NCBI RefSeq assembly: GCF_030067705.1
Contig: NZ_JASJEX010000004.1
Coordinates: 124,001 to 188,000, forward strand
Direction: 5' to 3'
Origin: Kribbibacterium absianum
GTDB lineage: Bacteria > Actinomycetota > Coriobacteriia > Coriobacteriales > Atopobiaceae
DNA: 64,000 bases
Part shown: in pieces, positions 1 to 8,386 of the stretch
Position numbering within the stretch: position 1 is the first letter of the stretch
Layout: each line of letters begins with the position of its first letter
Translations under genes and position numbers: made by a program
The notes under the pieces: model-generated
What the model saw: only the letters and a program-made list of their open reading frames with translations
Told to the model about the DNA's origin: nothing
Database searches by the model: none

Positions 1-815
1 TTGTAGGTCTCTTGGCCTTCGACGATCTGCCTCTCGGCCATCTCCTGCACGTCGATGTCGAGGGAGATCACGATGTCCGTGCCGTCCTGGGAGGCCGTCT
101 CGCGGTACGCGCCACCGGCGATCGGGGTGCCGTCGCGTCCCATCTCCATCGTGCGCTCGCCGTCCACGCCCGAGAGGATGTCGTTGTACTGCAGCTCGAG
201 GCCCGTCAGGCCGTCCCCGTCGGCGCCCACGACGCCGAGAATCTGGCCCGCGACGGCGCCATAGGGGTACACGCGCTTCATGTCGGGAAGCTCGTAGACG
301 CCGGTGACCCCCGCCTTGGAGAGGGCGGCCACCACCTCGTCGGCCACCGAGGTGTCGACCTTCTTCTTGAGGTACACGAACGTGGTGTCCTGGGTGAGCG
401 CGGAAAGGTAGTCCTGCGCGGTGCCCCCGAGCTGTTCCGCGAGCACCTGCGCGGCCGCATGGGCGTCCGAGACCTGCTTCGGGTCGCAATAGAGGGTCCG
501 GCACTCCGCGCTCATGGCGAGCACGTTGCCGTTGCGGTCGTAGATGGTGCCGCGCTTGGCTTGGAGCGTCACCGTGTTGGTGCGGTTTGCCTCGGCCTTC
601 GCCGCCAGACGCGGGCCGTCGATGACGGTCAGCCACAAGAGCTTGCCCACCGCGAGCACCGCGAGGGCCGCCACGAAGAGGAGCGGCACACGCATGCGCT
701 CGAGGAAGGAGGCCCGGCGGCGGGACGGCTCCTCGTACGAGGAGCCCCGGAGGCGGCGGTCGCCGCGCGGGGCCCTTCGGCTGGTTCTGTTCTGTGGGTC
801 GTGGTTCCTGCTCAC
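1..815 (-). CDS. ftsI: Penicillin-binding protein 2 / FtsI family transpeptidase, 5' part only
   Basis: Division-specific peptidoglycan transpeptidase, cut by the window edge so that about 271 N-terminal residues are visible. The reading frame begins at a GTG (813-815) and opens with an Arg/Ser-rich cytoplasmic tail, then a single membrane segment around residues 43-62. Next comes the class-B PBP start of the dimerisation domain, with the hallmark RGTIYDRNGNVLA. The catalytic Ser-x-x-Lys domain lies beyond base 1 and cannot be checked. It follows ftsL by 86 bases and is fourth in mraZ-rsmH-ftsL-ftsI, the usual order of the division/cell-wall cluster, so ftsI is more likely than another class-B PBP. 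The ribosome site before the GTG is weak; an internal ATG after the Arg-rich tail is an alternative. Confidence 0.88.
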   Translation of the reverse strand, partial: MSRNHDPQNRTSRRAPRGDRRLRGSSYEEPSRRRASFLERMRVPLLFVAALAVLAVGKLLWLTVIDGPRLAAKAEANRTNTVTLQAKRGTIYDRNGNVLAMSAECRTLYCDPKQVSDAHAAAQVLAEQLGGTAQDYLSALTQDTTFVYLKKKVDTSVADEVVAALSKAGVTGVYELPDMKRVYPYGAVAGQILGVVGADGDGLTGLELQYNDILSGVDGERTMEMGRDGTPIAGGAYRETASQDGTDIVISLDIDVQEMAERQIVEGQETY

Positions 816-901
816 AAGGCCCCTGTCGTCATCGGCGGGACCGTGCGGCCCGTCGTTCCTGTCCGGCTAAAAGGTCCGCCGGCGGGCCGCAACCAGGGCT
901 C

Positions 902-1327
902 CTATCCGGCGTCTGGGACGTTGACCGTCAGCGTCTCCCCGGCGCCGACGTACACCATCCCGTAGTTCTGCGTCGCGATGGTCGTGATGCGCGACGCGTT
1001 CGAAAGCACCGAGGCCTCCATGCGGAGCTGCTTGCCCGTGTCCTCGGCCTCGCTCACCTGGGAGCGCAGCGTCGTGTTGTCCTGGAGCGTCGTCACCGTG
1101 CAGGCCGTGACGGCCACGCGGGCGAGCGCCAACACGAACACGAAGGCCACTGCGGCCAGGACGAAGACAAAGCCCTGAAGGAAGCGGGGCGTCACGCCCT
1201 CGCGCGCGCGGGCGTCGAGCCCCTTGCCCTCGACGACCTCGAAACGTGGAGCGACGGAGCGCCCGTGCGAGCGCTCCCGGCCGGTTCCTGCGTACAGGTC
1301 GACGGCCTCTGAGCCAAGGTAGTGCAT
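902..1327 (-). CDS. ftsL: FtsL-like septum protein
   Basis: Small bitopic division protein (141 aa from the ATG at 1327). A basic cytoplasmic N-terminus is followed by one membrane helix near residues 45-68 (GFVFVLAAVAFVFVLALARV). An extracytoplasmic coiled-coil-like stretch ends in the RI..IA..YGM pattern typical of FtsL/DivIC. In E. coli and B. subtilis, FtsL recruits and activates FtsW/FtsI together with FtsB/DivIC and FtsQ/DivIB. Position between rsmH and ftsI supports the name more than sequence does, because FtsL diverges quickly. A GGGGG stretch six bases upstream favours the ATG at 1327; an upstream in-frame TTG at 1339 has no ribosome site. Confidence 0.75.
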   Translation of the reverse strand: MHYLGSEAVDLYAGTGRERSHGRSVAPRFEVVEGKGLDARAREGVTPRFLQGFVFVLAAVAFVFVLALARVAVTACTVTTLQDNTTLRSQVSEAEDTGKQLRMEASVLSNASRITTIATQNYGMVYVGAGETLTVNVPDAG

Positions 1328-1339
1328 GGGTGCCCCCAA

Positions 1340-1415
1340 TGGTGCGGTGCGTTGCTGGTGCGGTGTGGTGCGTTTAGGCTGCGGTGGTAGTGCGGGTCGA
1401 GTGCGTTTGTGGTGC
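1340..1415. repeat. Degenerate GGTGCG-type tandem repeat in rsmH-ftsL gap
   Basis: On the plus strand this stretch has repeated TGGTGCGG / GGTGCGT hexamer-like units with many interruptions, for example TGGTGCGGTGCGTTGCTGGT near 1335-1354. It lies between the stop of rsmH and the start of ftsL. It has no coding signal of its own; the frame that crosses it reads as low-complexity Asn-Ala-Pro-His. Function unknown; slippage-generated filler is the simplest reading. Confidence 0.4.
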
Positions 1416-1421
1416 CCGCGC

Positions 1422-1461
1422 CTTTATCTCTTCGAACGGCCTCAGCCGCCCGTAGATAAAG
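1422..1461 (-). other. Long stem-loop between rsmH and ftsL
   Basis: The arms CTTTATCT (1422-1429) and AGATAAAG (1454-1461) are perfect inverted repeats. Inside them CGGGCGGC can pair with GCCGTTCG using two G-U pairs, leaving a TGAG-type loop on the minus-strand transcript. About 16 pairs form in total. No T-run follows, so it is not a typical intrinsic terminator; an RNA processing or attenuation site within the division operon is possible. Confidence 0.5.
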
Positions 1462-1508
1462 CTGGAGTACATGGTGCGTTGGCCTCGCAGGGAGGCCGGT
1501 CGAAGCGG

Positions 1509-2474
1509 TCAGTGGGTGCCGAGTCTCACGGCGGCGCGGAGCTTCGCGCTCCTCGCCCGAGGATTGGCCTCGACCTCGTCGGCGGTCGCGACGACCGGCC
1601 GTTTGGTCAAGACCTCGATCGCCGGCACGTTCCCACAGACGCAGACGGGCAGGTCCGGAGGGCAGGTGCACCCTTGGGAGAGCTCGCCGAAGAGCCGCTT
1701 GACGATGCGGTCCTCGAGGGAGTGGTAGGAGATGACGCAGATCCTGCCGCCCGGGTTGAGCCACCGCACCGCTGCCTCCAGGCCGCGCTGGAGCACGTCC
1801 AGCTCGCCGTTCACCTCGATGCGCAGCGCCTGGAAGGCCTTGCGCGCCGGGTGTTTCGCGCGGCGGTCGCGGGCCGGGTACGCGCCCGCGACGATGTCGG
1901 CCAACTGGAGCGTGGTCTCGATCGGGGCCTGCGCGCGCCGGCGGCACACCGCTCTCGCGATGGCCGCGGCGTGGCGCTCGTCCCCAAAGGTCCGGAGGAT
2001 TCGGGCGAGGTCGGCTTCGTTGTAGGTGTTGATGACCTCTGCTGCGGTTAGGGTCTGTGTCCCCGAATCCATCCGCATGTCCAGCGGGGCGTCCTCGTGG
2101 AACGAGAAGCCCCGCTCAGGCACGTCCAGTTGCGGGCTCGAGACACCGAGGTCGAAGAGGAAGCAGTCGACCCCGGGCACCTCGGCCTCAAGGAGCAGGT
2201 CGTCCAGGTCGCCGAAGTTTCCTTTCAGGAATCGGTGGCGACCGGGGTGCCGTTGCTCCGAGAAGCGCTCAGTGGCAGCGGCCAACGCCGCGTCGTCCTG
2301 GTCGATCCCAATCGAAAGGCCGGTCGGTGCGACCTTGTCGGCGAGGGCCAGCGTGTGGCCGGCCCCGCCCAGCGTGCAATCGCACACCGTGTCCCCCGGC
2401 TGGGGATCGAGCAGCTCGAGCACCTCGGGAAGCAGCACGGGAATGTGCCGGTATTCGTCTGTCAACTGGGTCAC
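1509..2474 (-). CDS. rsmH: 16S rRNA (cytosine1402-N4)-methyltransferase RsmH (MraW)
   Basis: SAM-dependent enzyme that methylates N4 of C1402 in 16S rRNA at the ribosomal P site. The 321-aa product matches the family's usual length of about 310. Visible hallmarks are the N-terminal HIPVLLPEV, the SAM-binding DCTLGGAGHT near residues 32-41, FDLGVSSPQLD near 108-118, and the C-terminal ISYHSLEDRIVKR. It lies 14 bases after mraZ, as in most bacteria, and is presumably co-transcribed from the mraZ promoter. The start is uncertain: the GTG at 2474 sits directly against the AAGGGA ribosome site, while an in-frame TTG nine bases later has better spacing. Confidence 0.96.
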   Translation of the reverse strand: MTQLTDEYRHIPVLLPEVLELLDPQPGDTVCDCTLGGAGHTLALADKVAPTGLSIGIDQDDAALAAATERFSEQRHPGRHRFLKGNFGDLDDLLLEAEVPGVDCFLFDLGVSSPQLDVPERGFSFHEDAPLDMRMDSGTQTLTAAEVINTYNEADLARILRTFGDERHAAAIARAVCRRRAQAPIETTLQLADIVAGAYPARDRRAKHPARKAFQALRIEVNGELDVLQRGLEAAVRWLNPGGRICVISYHSLEDRIVKRLFGELSQGCTCPPDLPVCVCGNVPAIEVLTKRPVVATADEVEANPRARSAKLRAAVRLGTH

Positions 2475-2488
2475 TCCCTTGGAACGCC

Positions 2489-2923
2489 TCAGGCCTCGCC
2501 GAACATCAGGAAGTCAAAGTCCTCGGCGAAGTCCGCCTGAAGCTTCTCCCAGGCCTCCACGTTCCAGACCTCGAAGTGGTCGTCGTTGCCCACGACCATG
2601 ACCTCCTGTCCCAGGCCGAGCTTCTCGCGGACGTCCTCGCGAACCTTCCCGAGCGCGATGCGCCCGGCCGAGTCGATGTCGACCCGGATGGAAAGGCCGT
2701 TGAGGTACCGCTTGAGCTCCACCTGGCGCTTGTCCCCGGGCTTGAAGCCATCCGGGAACATGCTCTCCACGTACGCCCTGTGCCCCTCAGGGGTGAACCC
2801 GTACAGCGCGTCTTTGGTGGGCAGGAGGACGACGGTGCGATCGAACTCGCGACGGAACTCAGCAGGAAGGGTGAGGCGCACCTTGGAGTCAAGGCTATGC
2901 TTCTTGCTTCCTGTCAGATACAT
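2489..2923 (-). CDS. mraZ: Transcriptional regulator MraZ
   Basis: Founding gene of the division and cell-wall cluster. MraZ is an AbrB-like, ring-forming DNA-binding protein that represses its own operon by binding short G-rich repeats upstream. The product is 144 aa with two SpoVT/AbrB-like repeats: residues near 5-50 contain LDSKVRLTLPAEFR and residues near 75-120 contain IDSAGRIALGK, each carrying the D-x-x-x/G-R family pattern. The ATG at 2923 has a GGGGGA ribosome site six bases upstream; the TTG at 2929 does not. Its promoter and candidate binding sites are visible upstream at 2981-3042. Confidence 0.95.
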   Translation of the reverse strand: MYLTGSKKHSLDSKVRLTLPAEFRREFDRTVVLLPTKDALYGFTPEGHRAYVESMFPDGFKPGDKRQVELKRYLNGLSIRVDIDSAGRIALGKVREDVREKLGLGQEVMVVGNDDHFEVWNVEAWEKLQADFAEDFDFLMFGEA

Positions 2924-2980
2924 CGACAATCCCCCGCGTTAACCGCCGTGCCCCGGCTCCCCCGCCAGCGCACGCTTGAG

Positions 2981-3009
2981 ATTCTAAGAGCAGCTGCCCC
3001 TTTTCGCAA
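2981..3009 (-). promoter_or_regulatory. Promoter of the mraZ operon
   Basis: Read on the minus strand, a -35 TTGCGA (3004-3009), a 17-base spacer and a -10 TAGAAT (2981-2986) form a near-consensus housekeeping promoter. Predicted transcription starts around 2974, giving a leader of about 50 bases before mraZ. Confidence 0.7.
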
Positions 3010-3014
3010 CACTT

Positions 3015-3042
3015 CCCCCCACCTTGTCCCCCCTACTCCCCC
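3015..3042 (-). promoter_or_regulatory. G-rich direct repeats, candidate MraZ boxes
   Basis: Minus strand shows three G-runs (3038-3042, 3028-3033, 3015-3020) spaced about 10 and 13 bases, immediately upstream of the -35 element. MraZ autorepression through short G-rich repeats spaced about one helical turn is established in other bacteria; assigning these as its operator is inference from position and spacing. Confidence 0.5.
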
Positions 3043-3049
3043 TTCCGAT

Positions 3050-3489
3050 ATTTTGTGCGTCTTCCTAGGGCAACACACCGCATCTGGTACGGGAACAAGC
3101 GTTGCCTAGATATGAGGATTACAACTTTTTGCCAGCGAAAAGGTGTTCTGAGAATTGAGAAACCCCGGCTCACAAAACTGGGGACATGAGCGCACAGTTG
3201 CTTTGTTGATGTATCATTGACAACGTTTTTTTAATTACATTCTTGTCGGTATTCGCTCCCAGGTTTTTCTTTTCCGACCGGTTTCTATGCCTGAACGGCA
3301 CCTGTCTGACTATGAGCGGCACTGCGCCATAACCGAGCGGCCACTCGCCTGGGCTGGGGAAAGGCAAGGAGTTACCCGCGCTCCTTTACCTCTCACATCG
3401 ACGAGCGTGCGCTCAGGTTCCGTATCGGCCTATGGACGCGCCTCCACAATTCGCTTCAGACTGAAAGGAGGCCGTGCCGAAGCACGAAG
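3050..3489. other. Intergenic region, comparatively AT-rich, no supported gene
   Basis: Between the mraZ promoter and the end of the transglutaminase-like gene. The stretch 3100-3290 is clearly more AT-rich than its surroundings. It contains a short segment (3170-3200, with ACTGGGGACATGAGCGCACA) resembling the palindromic repeat seen elsewhere in this window. A 65-codon open frame on the minus strand (3170-3367) has no ribosome site and no recognisable similarity, so I do not call it. I see no convincing promoter. Confidence 0.4.
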
Positions 3490-3492
3490 AAC

Positions 3493-3521
3493 AACGCCCC
3501 TCCCGTGCAGGAAGGGGCGTT
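3493..3521 (-). terminator. Terminator after the transglutaminase-like gene
   Basis: AACGCCCCT (3493-3501) pairs perfectly with AGGGGCGTT (3513-3521) around an 11-base loop, about 85 bases past the stop of the minus-strand gene. The downstream T content is modest (GTTCTTC). Confidence 0.6.
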
Positions 3522-3606
3522 GGATGCGAATGGAACGGCATGCAGGCACCAGGTGGGACAGAGTGGGAGGTCCTGGTGGGAGAAGGTGTGACACCCAGCC
3601 GCCAAG

Positions 3607-6339
3607 CTACGGGGTCTCCCCCTTGGGAAGCACCCTCAGCTGGACCGCCTCGACGCGCCTCGACTGCCCGGTGGTCCCCGCGATGCCGTTCTTCACCCAG
3701 CCCTGCCAGCCGATGCCCTGCACGTGGGCGCGAACCCACACGTCGTAGTTCTTCGCCATCTCCCCGGTCAGTCGCACCTGGACCGCCTCGACGCGCCTCG
3801 ACTGCCCTGAGGTGCCGGCGGTCGCGCCGTCCTTCACCCAGCCCTGCCAGCCGATGCCCTGCACGTGTGCGCGATACTCGATGGACCCCGGAACCGGCTG
3901 CGTGGCCAGTCGGATGCGCAGAGCCTCGACGCGCAAGGAACGCCCGCTCGTCCCACAGAGCATGCCGTCCTGCGCCCAGCGTTGCCACCCGATGGTCTGC
4001 ACGTGACCCTGGTAGGTCACCGACGGCACCACCGTGGGCGTCTGGCCTTTCGGAAGCACCTGAACCTGGATGTCCTCGACGCGCCTCGACTGCCCGGTGG
4101 TCCCCGCGATGCCGTTCTTCACCCAGCCCTGCCAGCCGATGCCCTGCACGTGGGCGCGAACCCACCCGTCGTAGCGCTCGGCCATCGTGCCCGTGAGCCT
4201 CACATGGACGGCCTCCAGGCGCTTGGACTTGCCGGTGGTCCCAGCGTCAGCACCGTTCCGAACCCATCCAGTCCAACCGAGACTCTGCACGTGCACCCGG
4301 TATTCCACAGAGCCGTCGTAGGGCTGCGACGTGAGCTTCAGGCCGAAAGCCTCGACGCGCTTGGACTGACCTGGCGTGCCGCACAGTGCGCCGTTCGTGA
4401 CCCAGTCCATCCAACCATAGCTTTGGACGTGCCCTCGGTACGCGAGGTTCACCTTGTTAAGCGCCGCTCCCTTCTTGAGCACAGCGCCGCAGGAGCTGCA
4501 CACTTGGTCGCCGGTGGAGCCGGGCAGCTTCGTGGTGGCCGTCACGACGTTCTTGGTCACGGGCGTATGGGCAAGCTTGGCCACGGCCTCGGTGGCCAGG
4601 GTGGCCCCGCAGCCCTTGCAGAGGGTGGCCTTGGCCCCCTCGGAGCGGCAGGTGGCCGCCTTGGTGACCCGGGCCTCGGTGCCGCCGGCGTGGGCGGCCG
4701 GGTCCTTGGCCACGGCCTCCCCTCCCGACACCGTGGTTCCGCAGTCCTTGGACACCTGGGCCTCGGTGCGCCCCTCCTTCTGGCAGGTGGCGGCCTGAGC
4801 AGGTTGGGTCTCAGTCTCATGGGCCAGGACCACGGCGGCGCCCTGTTTCGTCACTGCCTTGCAGCCCAAGCAGACGGTGTCGCCGGTGTAGCCGTCGCTC
4901 ACGCAGGCCACGCGCTCCACCACGGTCGAGGCGTCCAGCTGCTGCGCCTTCACGCCATGATTGTTGGGATCCTTGGCCAGCACCAGCTCGTCCGATCCCA
5001 CGGGAACAGCGGCGACCGCGTCCAAGAAGGACGCCCCACACCGCGCGCAGACCCAGTGATGCTTCAAGCCCGTCGCCGTGCACACGGGCGTGACGCCCGC
5101 GACCTCGATCAAGGAGTGCGAACCGCACTCATAGGAGAGTCCCAGCTCCAGCCCATACCGCATCTCATACGAGCCGGTCGACTCGTTCCACGCGTACACG
5201 TCGCACAGCAAGCGTGCGTCCTTGAAAGAGATGCCCGTGATGATGTAGTCGCTCGACACGTCCGGCTTGACCGTCTGGGCGAGCGTGCCGTCGGAGCCGT
5301 AGACATTGACCTGCTGGGCTGAGTTTGAGTAGATGTGCTCGCCGTCCGCCAGGACACGCCGGTAGGCGGAGCAGGTCCATCGACCGACCTCCTGCGCCTC
5401 GCTTCCAGGCAATGCCTCGGCCGTCGAGGACCCAACGGCCCGCTTCATCACCGCAGTGCCGTCAGCGTAGTAGAGGGAGCCGTCCAGATAGGCGAACGCA
5501 CGGTTCGGGACGCTCGAGGACGACCACCACGGGTCGGCGATGGCGGTCGCCGTGGCGACCTGGCCGTTCGCCGCGCTCCACTCGGTGCCGTGCGCGCTGG
5601 TGGTGGTGGCGATCTGCTCGTTCGTGAGCAGGAAGTTCTCATGCTTCACCGTGTCCGCCGACAGGTTCATGGTGTCGTCGTCCCAGCAGCAGTCCACGTG
5701 GTACCACGAGCCGTTCACCCGTACGAGATTCCATGCGTGGTTGGGGTTCGTCGCCGACACCACGGTGCACTCGAGCCCCGCCTCGAGGCACAGCGCGCGA
5801 TACGCCTCCGCGTAGCCCTGGCATGCCGCGCGGCCTTCCACCAAGACCCCGTAGGCGTAATCGGCATAGGTGGCGGACGCGGAGTAGTTGCAATGGGTCG
5901 CGACCCAGTCGTGCAGCAGCAACGCCTTCGTGACCTCGTCCGTCACCCCGTCCACGCAGGCCAGCGCCTGTGTCAGGCGCTCGAAGTACTGATCGATGTG
6001 CTCCTGGGTCCCGATATAGGGGCTGAACTCCACGGTCACCGTCTGCAGGTACCCGCCGGACGCTGCGACTGTGGGCGAGAGCGGGATCGCCATCCGGTAG
6101 AGCGGATGCGTCGTGATGATGTCCCTGCGAATGATGTAGGCCGTCGTCGAGTCGGGCACATGGAGGTCCGAGACGTCGACCGTCTCCTCGTGGTTGCGCC
6201 AGGCGCCATACAGCCGCTCCTGCAACGGCGTTTGGCCGGTGGCCGCCTCGGCAGCGCGAGGTGCGGGCAGCGCGCCCACGGCCAGCGCCACGACGAGCAG
6301 GACGACAAACGAGACGACAAGACGGCCGCAGCGCTTCAT
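3607..6339 (-). CDS. Secreted transglutaminase-like protein with C-terminal ChW repeats
   Basis: A 910-aa exported protein. Residues 1-33 form a signal peptide (MKRCGRL start, hydrophobic core, Ala-rich cleavage region). A transglutaminase-like domain covers about residues 100-240 with an intact Cys173 (GRAACQGYAEAY), His201 (NPNHAWN) and Asp216 (WYHVDCCWDD). A propeller-like stretch follows to about 400, then several Cys-x-x-Cys zinc-ribbon-like repeats to about 630. Last are six ChW-type repeats (HVQ..GW..WV.NG..GT.G.S.R.EA) to the stop. The start is the ATG at 6339, with AAAGGA five bases upstream. Such architecture suggests cell-surface peptide processing or crosslinking; the substrate is unknown. 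It is a single-gene unit between terminators. Confidence 0.85.
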   Translation of the reverse strand: MKRCGRLVVSFVVLLVVALAVGALPAPRAAEAATGQTPLQERLYGAWRNHEETVDVSDLHVPDSTTAYIIRRDIITTHPLYRMAIPLSPTVAASGGYLQTVTVEFSPYIGTQEHIDQYFERLTQALACVDGVTDEVTKALLLHDWVATHCNYSASATYADYAYGVLVEGRAACQGYAEAYRALCLEAGLECTVVSATNPNHAWNLVRVNGSWYHVDCCWDDDTMNLSADTVKHENFLLTNEQIATTTSAHGTEWSAANGQVATATAIADPWWSSSSVPNRAFAYLDGSLYYADGTAVMKRAVGSSTAEALPGSEAQEVGRWTCSAYRRVLADGEHIYSNSAQQVNVYGSDGTLAQTVKPDVSSDYIITGISFKDARLLCDVYAWNESTGSYEMRYGLELGLSYECGSHSLIEVAGVTPVCTATGLKHHWVCARCGASFLDAVAAVPVGSDELVLAKDPNNHGVKAQQLDASTVVERVACVSDGYTGDTVCLGCKAVTKQGAAVVLAHETETQPAQAATCQKEGRTEAQVSKDCGTTVSGGEAVAKDPAAHAGGTEARVTKAATCRSEGAKATLCKGCGATLATEAVAKLAHTPVTKNVVTATTKLPGSTGDQVCSSCGAVLKKGAALNKVNLAYRGHVQSYGWMDWVTNGALCGTPGQSKRVEAFGLKLTSQPYDGSVEYRVHVQSLGWTGWVRNGADAGTTGKSKRLEAVHVRLTGTMAERYDGWVRAHVQGIGWQGWVKNGIAGTTGQSRRVEDIQVQVLPKGQTPTVVPSVTYQGHVQTIGWQRWAQDGMLCGTSGRSLRVEALRIRLATQPVPGSIEYRAHVQGIGWQGWVKDGATAGTSGQSRRVEAVQVRLTGEMAKNYDVWVRAHVQGIGWQGWVKNGIAGTTGQSRRVEAVQLRVLPKGETP
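3610..4445 (-). repeat. Six ChW-type repeats, coding, arranged as two triplets
   Basis: Six units of about 45 codons each. Units 1-3 and 4-6 match in order: units 1 and 4 begin Y-x-G-HVQ and carry LCGT, units 2 and 5 begin YR-x-HVQ, units 3 and 6 begin RAHVQGIGWQGWVKNGIAGT. This indicates duplication of a three-unit block. ChW repeats are linked to cell-surface or extracellular binding in clostridia; here the ligand is unknown. Confidence 0.8.
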
Positions 6340-6396
6340 CGGGGTCCTTTCAAGGTATCTTAAGCCTTCGAGAGGATTATTCCATAGACGCGCGAC

Positions 6397-6428
6397 AAAA
6401 AGGGAGGGCGCTCCAAGAGCGCCCTCCC
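6397..6428 (-). terminator. Intrinsic terminator of pyrG
   Basis: GGGAGGGCGCTC (6402-6413) and GAGCGCCCTCCC (6417-6428) form a perfect 12-bp stem with a 3-base loop. On the minus strand it is followed by TTTTT, 28 bases beyond the pyrG stop. Confidence 0.92.
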
Positions 6429-6455
6429 CTGCAAGATCGAGCCTCTGATGCGCCG

Positions 6456-8117
6456 TCAGTAGCCGCGGTTTTCCGGCTCCTCGACGTCGCGCCGATCGAC
6501 GCGGTCGTGATAGGCGATCGCCGCGCGCATGAACTCCCGGAAGAGCGGCTGCGGATGGGTCGGGCGGCTCTTGAACTCCGGATGGAACTGGGACGCCACG
6601 AACCACGGGTGCACTTCCTCCGGCAGCTCCACCATCTCCACGAGGCGCTCGTCGGGAGATAGGCCGCTCAAGCGCAGGCCGGCGCTCGTAAGGCGCTCGC
6701 GGAACGCATTGTTGACCTCGTAGCGATGACGGTGCCGCTCGTAGATGAGGTCCTCCCCGTAGGCCTCGCGCGCCAAGGTGCCCGGCATCACCTTGCAGGG
6801 GTACGCGCCCAGGCGCATCGTGCCACCCTTGTCGGAGACGTCCTCCTGGTCCGGCATCAGGTCGATGACGGGGTACTCGCAGTCCGGCACAAACTCCGTG
6901 GAGCTCGCGTCCGGCATGCCTGCGACGTTGCGCGCGTACTCGCACACGGCCACCTGGAGGCCGAGGCAGATGCCCAGGAACGGCACCTTGTGGGTGCGGG
7001 CGCGCTCGGCCGCGAGGATCTTGCCCTCGAGGCCCCGGATGCCGAAGCCGCCCGGAACGAGGATGCCGTCCGCGCCGCCCAGCACCTCCTCGACGTCGTC
7101 CTCCGAGAGGTTCTCGCCGTCGATGAGGTCGATGTCAACGTGACGACCGAAGAACACCGCCGCATGGTGCAGCGCCTCGATGATGGAGAGGTAGGCGTCG
7201 GGCAGCTGGGTGTACTTGCCCACCACGGCAATCCGCACGGGAGCGCCCTCGTGGTCCGCCCGGTGCATGGCCTTGGTGAACGCGTTCCACGGGCCGAGCT
7301 CGCGCTCCCGCGGGTCGAGGCCGAGGCGCTCGCAGACCTCCACGTCGAAGCCCTGGTCCGCCAGGTGCGCCGGCACGTCGTAGATGGACGGGCAGTCGGA
7401 GTTCTCGAAGACGTGGTCGGCCGGCACGTCGCAGAAGCTCGCGATCTTGGAGCGGATGGCCTCGTCCACCTCGTGGTCGCTGCGGCACACGATGAAGTCC
7501 GGCTGGATGCCCATGGACCTCAGCTCCTTGACGGAGTGCTGCGTGGGCTTCGTCTTCACCTCGTGGGCGGCGGAGATGTAGGGCACGAGCGACACGTGGA
7601 TGAAGCAGACGTCCTCGGGGCCCTTCTCGTTGCGGAACTGGCGCATGGCCTCGACGAAGGGCTGTCCCTCGATGTCGCCGATGGTGCCGCCGAGCTCTGT
7701 GATCACGACGTCGGCGTCCGTGTGCTCCTCGATGCGGCGGAAGCGGTCCCGGATCTCGTTCGTGACATGCGGGATCACCTGCACCGTGCCGCCGAGAAAG
7801 TCGCCGGCCCGCTCGCGGCGGATCAGCGACTGGTAGATGAGGCCGGTGGTGAAGTTGGACTCGCGGGTGAGGTTCTCATTGATGAAGCGCTCGTAGTGCC
7901 CGAGGTCGAGGTCGGTCTCCTTGCCGTCCTCCGTGACGAACACCTCACCGTGCTGGAACGGGCTCATCGTGCCCGGGTCCACGTTGAGGTACGGGTCCGC
8001 CTTCTGCATCATCACCTTGTAGCCCCGGGATTTGAGAAGTCGTCCGAGGGAGGCCGCCGTGATCCCCTTGCCGAGAGAGGAGACGACGCCGCCGGTGACG
8101 AACACGTGCTTGGTCAT
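6456..8117 (-). CDS. pyrG: CTP synthase
   Basis: Converts UTP, ATP and glutamine to CTP, the last step of de novo pyrimidine nucleotide synthesis. The 553-aa product has the usual two-domain build. The N-terminal amidoligase domain starts [18 protein letters not shown], with the P-loop-like [10 protein letters not shown] and the [15 protein letters not shown] segment. The C-terminal class-I glutamine amidotransferase has the nucleophile motif FLGICLGLQ and the His/Glu pair in SQFHPEF. The ATG at 8117 is fixed by this conserved N-terminus, though its ribosome site is weak. A strong terminator follows. Divergent from the UPF0371 gene. Confidence 0.98.
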   Translation of the reverse strand: MTKHVFVTGGVVSSLGKGITAASLGRLLKSRGYKVMMQKADPYLNVDPGTMSPFQHGEVFVTEDGKETDLDLGHYERFINENLTRESNFTTGLIYQSLIRRERAGDFLGGTVQVIPHVTNEIRDRFRRIEEHTDADVVITELGGTIGDIEGQPFVEAMRQFRNEKGPEDVCFIHVSLVPYISAAHEVKTKPTQHSVKELRSMGIQPDFIVCRSDHEVDEAIRSKIASFCDVPADHVFENSDCPSIYDVPAHLADQGFDVEVCERLGLDPRERELGPWNAFTKAMHRADHEGAPVRIAVVGKYTQLPDAYLSIIEALHHAAVFFGRHVDIDLIDGENLSEDDVEEVLGGADGILVPGGFGIRGLEGKILAAERARTHKVPFLGICLGLQVAVCEYARNVAGMPDASSTEFVPDCEYPVIDLMPDQEDVSDKGGTMRLGAYPCKVMPGTLAREAYGEDLIYERHRHRYEVNNAFRERLTSAGLRLSGLSPDERLVEMVELPEEVHPWFVASQFHPEFKSRPTHPQPLFREFMRAAIAYHDRVDRRDVEEPENRGY

Positions 8118-8386
8118 GCGGACACCTGCGCAATCTGTACGAATGGACCGGCCAATCGTTTTTCGATTGTAGACCGCGGCGACTCCCCGCCTTTTGGTGG
8201 GCGCCCATTTATGGGATCGAAACGGGAAGGTCCAAGGGGGCTGAAACGGGCGCCCGACCCACCAGGTGCCCCGACGGGGCGCCTGAACGCGCTTCCCGGG
8301 TTGTGAGGGTCGCCCGCTGGGCGCCACGCGAGCCGGACGTTGGCCGATAATCTCACCCGAGAACGCACCAGGACGGAAGGACCCCC

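Noticed and set aside
12-965. 317-codon plus-strand frame over the ftsI region
   Set aside because: Shadow of the minus-strand penicillin-binding protein: codon-mirrored His/Val/Arg-rich sequence with no family match.
3170-3367. 65-codon minus-strand open frame in the mraZ-transglutaminase gap
   Set aside because: No ribosome site, no recognisable similarity, and it runs across a repeat-like AT-rich stretch.
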